The notes under the pieces were generated by a model. It was not told the origin of the DNA. It did no database searches and saw nothing but the letters and a program-made list of their open reading frames with translations. Positions 7,623 through 14,015 of a DNA stretch of 26,211 nucleotides are shown piece by piece (position 1 is the stretch's first letter; each line of letters opens with the position of its first letter). Source of the DNA: a virus. The stretch spans positions 1 through 26,211 of the IMG/VR virus record IMGVR_UViG_3300025141_000634; one strand, given 5' to 3'. The position numbers and the translations under genes were made by a program.

Positions 7623-7961
7623 TTATCGGCTTCCCAGAAACACATCTAGTGGGGTAGGGATAAAAATAACATCCCCAACCTTAAGATGTCCTTCGGTGGG
7701 AGCTTGATTGTACGAAGCTATAACCCACCAATATTCTGGATTTTGATAATATTGATTTGCGAGTTTAAAATATCTATCACCCGTTTTCCAAATATGGCTT
7801 ATATCTCTAATCGCTGAATTGGTATTTGGTGAAAGTGCCATGGATACCGGCGTTGTCCATTGAGTTATGCCGGGACTGTTTTTCCGTCTGAGTATATCAG
7901 TATATTTTTTACTTACATTGCGAAAAAACCGTCTTCCGTAATTTCTGGTCCTTGACGACAT
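7623..7961 (-). CDS. 53: LysM-like baseplate wedge protein (gp53-like)
   Basis: 112 aa. A basic N-terminal third is followed by a LysM-like fold: WKTGDRYFKLANQYYQNPEYWWVI (about residues 59-82) and HLKVGDVIFIPTPLDVFL. The GDRYxxLAxxYYxxPxYWWVI...L..GDVIxIP pattern is typical of small baseplate proteins such as T4 gp53 and Mu-type tail protein X, which clamp hub and wedge parts rather than bind peptidoglycan. Strong AAGGAGG ahead of the ATG. It is the first gene after a CTATTTA motif, so it may head a transcript with the hub gene 3 bases downstream. Confidence 0.68.
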   Translation of the reverse strand: MSSRTRNYGRRFFRNVSKKYTDILRRKNSPGITQWTTPVSMALSPNTNSAIRDISHIWKTGDRYFKLANQYYQNPEYWWVIASYNQAPTEGHLKVGDVIFIPTPLDVFLGSR

Positions 7962-7980
7962 TATTAACCCTCCTTGATAT

Positions 7981-7987
7981 TAAATAG
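7981..7987 (-). promoter_or_regulatory. CTATTTA late-promoter candidate upstream of the LysM-like gene
   Basis: Sense-strand CTATTTA, 19 bases before the ATG, in a 53-base AT-rich gap. One of seven CTAWWTA sites found in leaders of this block. The same gap also holds minus-strand ATAAATA at 8006-8012, which resembles the T4 late element TATAAATA and is a rival candidate. Confidence 0.35.
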
Positions 7988-8014
7988 ATATTAATACAAA
8001 TTTCCTATTTATTG

Positions 8015-9034
8015 TTATTTTAAAAGTCCTTTATATTTTTCGGTGATCGCTTCTGCCTCTTCCTGGTCTAATTCAATGTCCACCACTTGCTCGTTATTAG
8101 GGTCCAGTGGCGACCCCACTGCGCCTGGGGGTTGTCCACTGCCATCGTTGGGGGTACGCTGACAATATTCGGCTGCTGCGATTGGTCCGGTGCCATGGGG
8201 CCAGTCTAGCAATGCATTCCGAGGTGCACCTTTTGCCGATAACGACCAGCCAACCGATTCTGGGGCACGAAAGGATCCGCCAAAACCGATGGCCATCTGT
8301 TCATCTGTTTGCATTGCCATCTTAACAGTAACAAGTTTTGGATAGACTCCTCCTTTGTCGCCATGATACACATAAGAATCTTCTTTAATCACATCGCTTG
8401 GTTGATTGTTACCGGACGCCCAATATTTATCAGAACGCTCTCCGACAGTTAAGTCTTCAGTGTTCCGCGTCATCGGATCTATCATTTGTGATGGGGTTGA
8501 CCCATAGTCAAATACTCCTGCATCGAAATTTATATCAAAATCAAAAGACAACATTTTAACTATTTGTTCTCTTAAAAATGTTCCAAAATTAATAACATAG
8601 TCAGGTGTTGCACCTCCAGCCCATTCTATGGTGGACCGTTGTGGTCCCTCGACCCCGGCCGGGGGCGCTGTATAGCCTGGGACACCAATGAAATCCCTAT
8701 ACACGGTTTTTGCCAATTTTTGACAAAAATCTAAGTTTTTTTTCGCTTCGTGGACATTTCGAGCAGCCAAAGTAAAAGATATATCTATGGTCCGTATTGT
8801 TTTCGAGTACACCGGCTTTTGATTTATATCGCCGGGAGAGGTGTCGGAAAAATCCCAATCGGCCTTGTATGATTCAGAATAGCTATCTAAAAGAATATAT
8901 CTTACCATATGCATTCTGGGGGCGCTGTCTCTTCGGATTTCTAAAGGCGGATATGCTCCGTCTCCAGTTTGTTGAATCGCACTATATTGATTGCCGTTTC
9001 CATATTGCTTGGGACTTCCTTTAATTTTTGCCAT
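8015..9034 (-). CDS. tube-like baseplate junction protein (gp48/gp54-type)
   Basis: 339 aa. Blocks such as IRTIDISFTLAARNVHEAKKN (about residues 82-102), LREQIVKMLSFDFDINFDAGVFDYG and a late strand LVTVKMAMQTDEQMAIGFGG match the tube-like layout seen in baseplate proteins that start or cap the tail tube. The preceding gene has the same kind of block (VSFTLSLANASLEEARYNEQ), so the two look like distant paralogues, as T4 gp48 and gp54 are of tube protein gp19. The C-terminal 40 residues are acidic and helical. ATG at 9032-9034 with a modest AGGTAA. Assignment to gp48 rather than gp54 cannot be made by eye. Confidence 0.55.
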   Translation of the reverse strand: MAKIKGSPKQYGNGNQYSAIQQTGDGAYPPLEIRRDSAPRMHMVRYILLDSYSESYKADWDFSDTSPGDINQKPVYSKTIRTIDISFTLAARNVHEAKKNLDFCQKLAKTVYRDFIGVPGYTAPPAGVEGPQRSTIEWAGGATPDYVINFGTFLREQIVKMLSFDFDINFDAGVFDYGSTPSQMIDPMTRNTEDLTVGERSDKYWASGNNQPSDVIKEDSYVYHGDKGGVYPKLVTVKMAMQTDEQMAIGFGGSFRAPESVGWSLSAKGAPRNALLDWPHGTGPIAAAEYCQRTPNDGSGQPPGAVGSPLDPNNEQVVDIELDQEEAEAITEKYKGLLK

Positions 9035-9043
9035 AGTTGTTAC

Positions 9044-9676
9044 CTAGTAATATTTTGGATAAGTATCTGGAAATGGGTGCTGCAAGGAGTCTCCCTCTGA
9101 AATGATAGCATCCCCCGAAATTTGAATATCAATCTGTACTGGATAGATTTCGTCTTCTCCAAGAATTCCAGTACCCTTGCTTGTGATAAATCCAGCGTCT
9201 ATATTGGGACTGTATGTTAAATCACCGATGTATAGCCCTATTCCGTCTCTGCTGGCGGGATCTTGAAGAAACGATATCCCGCGACAGTATATCGTTGGAG
9301 TGCCTGTCCTTTTATCAGATGTGTCATATTGAGGGTACATCATGCATAGCAATAAATTAATGTTTTGCTCATTATATCGTGCCTCTTCAAGAGATGCGTT
9401 TGCCAACGAAAGTGTAAAACTAACTTGTCTAGCCGTCCACTTAGTATTAAATATAGGATTTGCATCATCCTGGTAGTATCTCATTTCGTTGTTACCTTTA
9501 TGGCTATCGGAAAAGCTTGTTATATTAGCTGGGAACTCGACCGAATGACCGGTAGCATGTGTAAATCTTACTTTGTATCCTTGTTGGATCGCCCAAGCAG
9601 CGGCAGACTTATCAATATGAGGTGCGCTAGATCCCTCGCCATATATTGGTCTGTGGGTTGCTTTAATAATACTCAT
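9044..9676 (-). CDS. tube-like baseplate/tail-tube initiator protein (gp48/gp54-type)
   Basis: 210 aa. Contains WTARQVSFTLSLANASLEEA, INLLLCMMYPQYD, GTPTIYCRGISFLQDP, then YIGDLTYSPNIDAGF. This order of a long strand, a helix with a hydrophobic MMYP end and a YSPNIDAGF loop is that of phage tube-like proteins at the tube-baseplate joint. Its ATG overlaps the tape-measure TGA (ATGA at 9673-9676), so the two are translationally coupled, which suits proteins that act together in starting tube assembly. Confidence 0.6.
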   Translation of the reverse strand: MSIIKATHRPIYGEGSSAPHIDKSAAAWAIQQGYKVRFTHATGHSVEFPANITSFSDSHKGNNEMRYYQDDANPIFNTKWTARQVSFTLSLANASLEEARYNEQNINLLLCMMYPQYDTSDKRTGTPTIYCRGISFLQDPASRDGIGLYIGDLTYSPNIDAGFITSKGTGILGEDEIYPVQIDIQISGDAIISEGDSLQHPFPDTYPKYY

Positions 9677-11865
9677 CGTGAGTCCAGCGCCAGCGTGCGC
9701 CCTCTTCTAAATCCTGCTGATTCTAGGTCACTTTGCAAAAGGACTGCTTGATTTCTATCTACTGCGTCTGTAATACGGCTTGCGACTTCATCAAGCTTGT
9801 TAATTAACGGCTCGAATGCAGCAGTATTTAATTGAACCGGAATTGTTCTGCCATTAGGCAATGGAACGACAGCTTCGGGACCGGCTTCTCCAGCAAGAGA
9901 CGGTCCTTGGGTGATGCCGCCTTCTGCCATTCCGCCGCCTATCGACGAGCCCAACGCTGCGCCGCCGCCGATTCCGAGGAGTCCACCGATGGCTGTTCCC
10001 ATACCGATGCCCGCTGATGCGCCCGCCGCAGTTCCGGCACCGGGCATCAAAAAACTGCCCGCTACCGCCCCGCCGATCCCCCCTACAACGGCTAGCGCGG
10101 TTCCGATTTGCGCTCTGTGCTTGGCTTTTTCTTCTTCCCCCGCTGCCTTGTCTCGTTCTATATCACTTATAAGTTTAGTTACCCCCATTACCGCTGCTGC
10201 GATGGCTATGGTGAGTGCGGTACCCTTCCCGATGGAGGCACCCACACCGGAGGCAGAGGTTGTTACTGCTCCTGTCGCAGCGTCGGTGGTTGACGTAGCG
10301 AGGAGTTGGGTCAGGAGGGTATGAGTCGTTACGTCCGACGCATAGGTTTGCATCAAAGGGTTTGAACCTCGCATCATTAGAGAACCAACGAGGGTCATGA
10401 GTGTGCCCCCCACTAAGGATGCGATCAACATCCCACCAACTTTCGCAATCCCCGCCATCCAGCCAAAACTTTCGTTAAAAGAATTTAAGAAGCCGCTAAT
10501 GGCACCCATTGTGTCCTTGAGTCGATTTAATGGACCCTGGAGAGATACTGCAAACGACATTGCTAAAATTTTCGCTTCCGTTGCAAAATCTCGACCTGCT
10601 TTCTGTAGCTCTACCATCTCGTCTTGTCTTAATCCGGCTTTTGTCATAGCAGCCTCTAGCGCGTCTACCTGCTCCTCTTGGTTCATCATCATAAGCAATT
10701 GTTCACTTGACATTCCTAATGTGCTAGCTAGAGCCTTTTGTGACCAATAATCAAGACTTTCGAAATCACCAACGGATTGCGAAATAGCATTGCGGAATAG
10801 CTCCATTCTTTCAGCCGGATTTGTAGTTTCAAGAATTTCCATTGTGTCAACAAGCGGCGTGCCACCCATTGAAGCAAGAACAGCGTTTAAGTTTCCGGCT
10901 GCGTCGGCAGCACTCTCAAACGTGTCAAACTGCTCAGACAGGGATACAATATCTTGCATTCCCATGCCAGTTCGTTTGGAGGCAGAATAGAGGTCATCAA
11001 AGACTTTTTCCATATTTCGTCCGTGAATTGCAAGCTTGGGCATTATTGTGCTGGCTTCCTGCATGACCTTATTTAGATCATCCCCAAAGGCTTTTGCAGT
11101 ACCCATTATAGACTTTTGAAGTTTTAGAGCACCAGTTCTTGTCCTGCCAGTTGTTCTAGTGACGGCTTGTAGAAAACCAGTTGTATTATCCGCAGAGACA
11201 CCGAATGTTTCAAATTGAGCCACGGTACCAGCTAAATCTTTTTGTGCTTTCTCGGACATCATTAAGAATTCAGAAAATCCGCCTTGAAGAGCACCAACTG
11301 CGGTAGCTGCCTGATCTGCGGTTACACCAAGATCACGATTTTGATACTCTACCGATTTGATTACATCCCTATATTTTAATCCGGTTCCTGTGGATTTGGC
11401 AAACGCCGCAGTAGCGTTATCAACACTTAGAGTTAAGACAGTTGACGCTTCAACAAACTTTTTAAAACCTGCAATCGCCAAGTTCGTCGGTGTCAGCGTT
11501 TCTGCAATTTCTTTACCCATTATGTGAAAGGCGGTTCCAACAGCCTCACCTTCGGAAATCATTCTGGCGAAACCGGCGGCCGCTCCATCTGCACCTCTTT
11601 CAACACCGGTTAGTGTTCTAATTAAGCGCTCAGTACCTCTTGCAAGAGTCCTGGAGGCGTCGGAGGTTTCCGCTATTTCGCGGCGCATTCTTGCCATTGC
11701 GGAGGCAACGCCCGCAGCGGCTTCACCGCCCCTAGTCAGCGCATCTTCCAGAATATCTAGCTCTGCTGCCCGTGCCGCGCCTTCAGCACCGAGCGCGGAG
11801 ACTTCGGCGCGAAGGTCAGCTAACTGTTGTTCGAGTGCTTCAATTTCTTCGGGGGTCAGAGCCAT
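9673..11865 (-). CDS. tail tape measure protein
   Basis: 730 aa. The N-terminal 70 residues are coiled coil (Glu/Leu/Ala heptads); a long helical body follows to about 460. Three hydrophobic segments lie at about 468-498, 546-566 and 586-640, the last extremely Gly/Ala rich. Near the C-terminus, MAEGGITQGPSLAGEAGPEA and VVPLPNGRTIPVQL (646-679) form the GEAGPEAVxPL block common in tape measure proteins. Such proteins set tail length, and their hydrophobic parts may cross the host membrane during DNA entry. At about 1.5 angstrom per residue, 730 residues predict a tail near 110 nm, similar to T4. The position between the tail-assembly chaperone genes and the tube-baseplate junction genes is the standard one. 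Confidence 0.85.
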   Translation of the reverse strand: MALTPEEIEALEQQLADLRAEVSALGAEGAARAAELDILEDALTRGGEAAAGVASAMARMRREIAETSDASRTLARGTERLIRTLTGVERGADGAAAGFARMISEGEAVGTAFHIMGKEIAETLTPTNLAIAGFKKFVEASTVLTLSVDNATAAFAKSTGTGLKYRDVIKSVEYQNRDLGVTADQAATAVGALQGGFSEFLMMSEKAQKDLAGTVAQFETFGVSADNTTGFLQAVTRTTGRTRTGALKLQKSIMGTAKAFGDDLNKVMQEASTIMPKLAIHGRNMEKVFDDLYSASKRTGMGMQDIVSLSEQFDTFESAADAAGNLNAVLASMGGTPLVDTMEILETTNPAERMELFRNAISQSVGDFESLDYWSQKALASTLGMSSEQLLMMMNQEEQVDALEAAMTKAGLRQDEMVELQKAGRDFATEAKILAMSFAVSLQGPLNRLKDTMGAISGFLNSFNESFGWMAGIAKVGGMLIASLVGGTLMTLVGSLMMRGSNPLMQTYASDVTTHTLLTQLLATSTTDAATGAVTTSASGVGASIGKGTALTIAIAAAVMGVTKLISDIERDKAAGEEEKAKHRAQIGTALAVVGGIGGAVAGSFLMPGAGTAAGASAGIGMGTAIGGLLGIGGGAALGSSIGGGMAEGGITQGPSLAGEAGPEAVVPLPNGRTIPVQLNTAAFEPLINKLDEVASRITDAVDRNQAVLLQSDLESAGFRRGRTLALDSR

Positions 11866-11878
11866 AATTTATTAAATC

Positions 11879-12214
11879 CTATTTAAATGGCCAAATAATT
11901 CCGGTTTCTTTTTCGAAGCTTTTTATTGCTTTATCTAAAGCTGCTTTGTTCTTTACAACCTTTGGATCATTTAAACCATATTTGTTCATTGCTCTGAGGT
12001 ATTTGGCTTCACCCGCGAGAGCTTTTTCAAAAGATTTAATTTGTGAACTCGATCCCACAACATTAACGGGAACAAGAGCGGGGCTTCGAGCACCAAACAT
12101 TCCACCTAGAATTGTTTGAATTGCGCCACCAAACATAGCAAGGTAACTTTCGTTAATTGCATTGCCAATTGTTAAATCAATTTTAATTGGCACTAAGTCA
12201 CCATTATCTTTCAT
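11879..12214 (-). CDS. small conserved-looking tail protein, function unknown
   Basis: 111 aa. A beta-like N-terminus (VPIKIDLTIGNAINES) leads to a short hydrophobic helix (YLAMFGGAIQTILGGMFG, about 24-41). The C-terminal half is a charged helical hairpin with FEKALAGEAKYLRAMNKYGL and a terminal FEKETGIIWPFK. AAGGA nine bases before the ATG. It is the first gene after a terminator and a CTAATTA motif and lies directly before the tape measure gene, so a tail or baseplate assembly role is likely by position. I do not recognise a named family. Confidence 0.6.
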   Translation of the reverse strand: MKDNGDLVPIKIDLTIGNAINESYLAMFGGAIQTILGGMFGARSPALVPVNVVGSSSQIKSFEKALAGEAKYLRAMNKYGLNDPKVVKNKAALDKAIKSFEKETGIIWPFK

Positions 12215-12243
12215 GAGAAGTTTTCCTTATATTGCTGCTTCTT

Positions 12244-12250
12244 TAATTAG
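12244..12250 (-). promoter_or_regulatory. CTAATTA late-promoter candidate before the tape-measure unit
   Basis: Sense-strand CTAATTA seven bases after the terminator T-run and 29 bases before the ATG of the 111-aa gene. The terminator-then-motif order recurs at 19806-19854 and 17068-17096. Confidence 0.35.
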
Positions 12251-12256
12251 TTCCAT

Positions 12257-12290
12257 AAAAAAAGAAAATTGGGCGTTAACCCAATTTTCT
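12257..12290 (-). terminator. rho-independent terminator after the tail chaperone genes
   Basis: A perfect 11-bp stem (AGAAAATTGGG at 263-273 of this kilobase pairing with CCCAATTTTCT at 280-290) around a 6-base loop, followed on the minus strand by a run of T (complement of 12257-12263). There is no T-run on the other strand, so it stops minus-strand transcripts only. It separates the chaperone genes from the tape-measure unit. Confidence 0.88.
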
Positions 12291-12302
12291 CATAGTATAA
12301 GT

Positions 12303-12482
12303 TCAGCGGCGGACTTTCGACTTGTTTTTTGCTTTTTCTACTTCGTGATTTTGTTCTTCGAAATGTTTCGATAGCCTTTTCACAAACCAATTACGCAACC
12401 CAATTGGTAAATTATATGCCTCTTGAAAGCCCCAGTTACCGTGCATTTTTAAATAAAAGAAATGCTCGTAAACCATCTCCAT
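12303..12482 (-). CDS. second tail-assembly chaperone ORF, probably made by frameshift from the gp26-like gene
   Basis: 59 codons from the ATG at 12480-12482: MEMVYEHFFYLKMHGNWGFQ, then EAYNLPIGLRNWFVKRLSKH and a charged tail. The open frame extends upstream through the end of the gp26-like gene, in the +1 frame relative to it. The ATG has no Shine-Dalgarno. A run of seven T (complement of 12501-12507) lies 12 bases before the stop of the first frame. There a +1 (or -2) slip lets the Phe codon re-pair perfectly and gives ...TADFFGLGNEYMEMVYEHFF, a fusion of about 353 aa. The LPIGLRNWFVKRL pattern suits the short second element of tail-assembly chaperone pairs. Independent initiation by coupling is the alternative. 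Confidence 0.6.
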   Translation of the reverse strand: MEMVYEHFFYLKMHGNWGFQEAYNLPIGLRNWFVKRLSKHFEEQNHEVEKAKNKSKVRR

Positions 12483-12489
12483 ATATTCA

Positions 12490-13365
12490 TTACCCAGGCC
12501 AAAAAAAGTCCGCTGTAAGCGGCACCTCCATTTCGGATTCATAGCCGCAGTTAGAGCAAGAGTATTCTTGTGACATGTCAACGTTTGGAGTTGCGCCAAT
12601 AACACAAGCCCGAAGGAAACGCGAATCGAGGGCTGGCATATTATCAACAAAATCACTTACTTCTCTGCTATTGGTAACATCGTTAACTGAGATAATAAGC
12701 CTTTTTAACAATTCTGTAGAATTGGAATCTGGTAAATTCATCTTTGATTTTTTATTGGCTGCTTCTGTTAAGTATTTTTCATCTTTTCCAGTTAAGAGTC
12801 GAAACTCAACTTGATATTCTGTTGTAGGTAGTGTTACCAAAAAAGTGCCGTTTGGGGATATCTCAACTTCCTCAACTCCTTCTGTCACAACTGTGCCTGG
12901 ACTTGTAGAAGTTGCGTCAAGATCGAAATCATAAACCGATGCTATTTTGCACCCTGGACATGTGACTCTAGTTTGATAAGACGAACCATATCCAGAAATC
13001 CTAGCGGCAAGAATTAGTGCGCTCTTGTCGCCAGCAAGCAAATCATCAACATCAATATCTTGGTTAATCAAGAGATTTTCCAGCATTCGATCAACCGCAA
13101 CGCCTTTACGCAAAAGAGTCTGTGATGTCAGAATATCTTCGTCTTTGGCAGTCATATATCTTATCTCAACCGTATCCTGCTTATATAGCGGGTGTCCCGG
13201 AGGGTAATAGCGCCCCTCGGACGGAAGCTCTACAAACTCTGTGGGGGCGACATATGCAAGACCACCCGGCTTGGGTGGTGCCTTGGGCTCCACCGGAGTT
13301 TCGTTTTCAACAGCATCGGTTGGTGCTTCCGCAACACCAGTGCGTGCTTGATTATTTCTAGCCAT
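12490..13365 (-). CDS. 26: gp26-like baseplate/tail-assembly chaperone
   Basis: 291 aa. After a Pro-rich disordered N-terminus (1-35) come FVELPSEGRYYP and VEIRYMTAKDEDILTSQTLL, with RKGVAVDRMLENLL after it: the conserved core of the T4 base-plate protein family (gp26 type). Two CxxC pairs, C136-PG-C139 and C270-SN-C273, could form one zinc ribbon joining the middle and end of the chain. It ends at ...TADFFWPG. ATG at 13363-13365 with GAGG five bases upstream. It follows the tube gene and precedes the tape measure unit, the classic place for the G/GT-type chaperone that loads the tape measure. The T7 run at its 3' end is the proposed frameshift site. Confidence 0.75.
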   Translation of the reverse strand: MARNNQARTGVAEAPTDAVENETPVEPKAPPKPGGLAYVAPTEFVELPSEGRYYPPGHPLYKQDTVEIRYMTAKDEDILTSQTLLRKGVAVDRMLENLLINQDIDVDDLLAGDKSALILAARISGYGSSYQTRVTCPGCKIASVYDFDLDATSTSPGTVVTEGVEEVEISPNGTFLVTLPTTEYQVEFRLLTGKDEKYLTEAANKKSKMNLPDSNSTELLKRLIISVNDVTNSREVSDFVDNMPALDSRFLRACVIGATPNVDMSQEYSCSNCGYESEMEVPLTADFFWPG

Positions 13366-13373
13366 TTATACCT

Positions 13374-13395
13374 CTGTATATGTTATAGTATACAG
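13374..13395. promoter_or_regulatory. inverted repeat in the gp26-like leader
   Basis: CTGTATA and TATACAG flank an 8-base AT spacer, a perfect 7-bp dyad overlapping two TATACT/TATAAC-like sequences 9-30 bases before the gp26-like start. It could be a repressor or activator operator, or an RNA hairpin covering the leader. AT-rich repeats arise by chance, so confidence is low. Confidence 0.3.
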
Positions 13396-13402
13396 TAATT
13401 AG
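13396..13402 (-). promoter_or_regulatory. CTAATTA late-promoter candidate before the gp26-like gene
   Basis: Sense-strand CTAATTA 30 bases before the ATG, directly beside the CTGTATA dyad. Same motif class as the other leaders of the block. Confidence 0.3.
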
Positions 13403-13421
13403 TATAATTTTTAAAATTAAA

Positions 13422-13973
13422 TTATGCTAATTTTCTACCTGTCGGTATTGCATCATATTCTGCCCAATCATATCGCAATGTTAGGCTTATTTCAACCATC
13501 TCATCTGCATCATATGAGTGGCTACCGAAGTTTACTTCGGTTATAAAAGCATTAACTAGTGCCCATTCGCCTATAATGACCGTATCACCCTTATCATTTG
13601 TGCCAAGTTCCCTGATCTTAACATCGCCAAGCGAGTTTACAGCAGACTGCTTCGTAATCGTTGTCGATGTCGCGGAAGTAAAATCCCTGGGCTGCTGAAT
13701 ACCGATATCAGATAAATAGTCATAAAGAACTTCGGTTGAACCTGGAGTTATGGCGTCAACTAGGGTCATCCCAACTGTATTCCAGTTCATTCTACCAGGA
13801 TAATAAAAAGTGTGGTTAAAGAATCGGTGCTCTTGTTCGCCAACTGTATAACTTGGGCGATCTGCCGTTTTACAAGCAAATCTCAACTCGGTTCCACCGG
13901 GCTGTAAGCTTACAATAAATCTAAACTGGCGTTTTGGCTCTAAGTCCTTTGATGACCAGAAATTTTGTGCCAT
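13422..13973 (-). CDS. 19: tail tube protein (gp19-like)
   Basis: 183 aa, close to T4 gp19 (163 aa). Has the expected blocks: KRQFRFIVSL (about 14-23), CKTADRPSYTVGEQEHRF, then FNHTFYYPGRMNWNTVGMTL (about 52-71), a near-signature for T4-type tube proteins, and late strands ALVNAFITEVNFGSHSYDAD and VEISLTLRYDWAEY. It polymerises as stacked hexamer rings inside the sheath. AGGAG nine bases before the ATG. It sits just after the sheath gene with its own CTATATA-bearing leader, fitting a protein needed in high copy. Confidence 0.9.
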   Translation of the reverse strand: MAQNFWSSKDLEPKRQFRFIVSLQPGGTELRFACKTADRPSYTVGEQEHRFFNHTFYYPGRMNWNTVGMTLVDAITPGSTEVLYDYLSDIGIQQPRDFTSATSTTITKQSAVNSLGDVKIRELGTNDKGDTVIIGEWALVNAFITEVNFGSHSYDADEMVEISLTLRYDWAEYDAIPTGRKLA

Positions 13974-13997
13974 TATTTGTTTCTCCTGTTTCTATAA

Positions 13998-14004
13998 TAT
14001 ATAG
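13998..14004 (-). promoter_or_regulatory. CTATATA late-promoter candidate before the tail tube gene
   Basis: Sense-strand CTATATA 24 bases before the tube ATG, in the 42-base gap after the sheath stop. Same position class as the other CTAWWTA sites. Confidence 0.35.
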
Positions 14005-14015
14005 TTCTTTTATTC

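Noticed and set aside
8006-8012. Canonical T4 late promoter (TATAAATA) use
   Set aside because: Only this one ATAAATA-like site lies in a leader in the sense direction; the other leaders share CTAWWTA instead, so a standard T4 late element is not supported as the general rule.
9911-10324. 137-codon Pro/Ala-rich open frame on the plus strand
   Set aside because: Antisense of the Gly/Ala-rich tape measure segment; the proline richness is the expected complement of glycine codons.
12483-12656. Independent 117-codon gene starting inside the gp26-like gene
   Set aside because: The first 50 residues are a shadow of the gp26-like frame with no ribosome site at the ATG; only the part after the T7 run has a plausible protein pattern.
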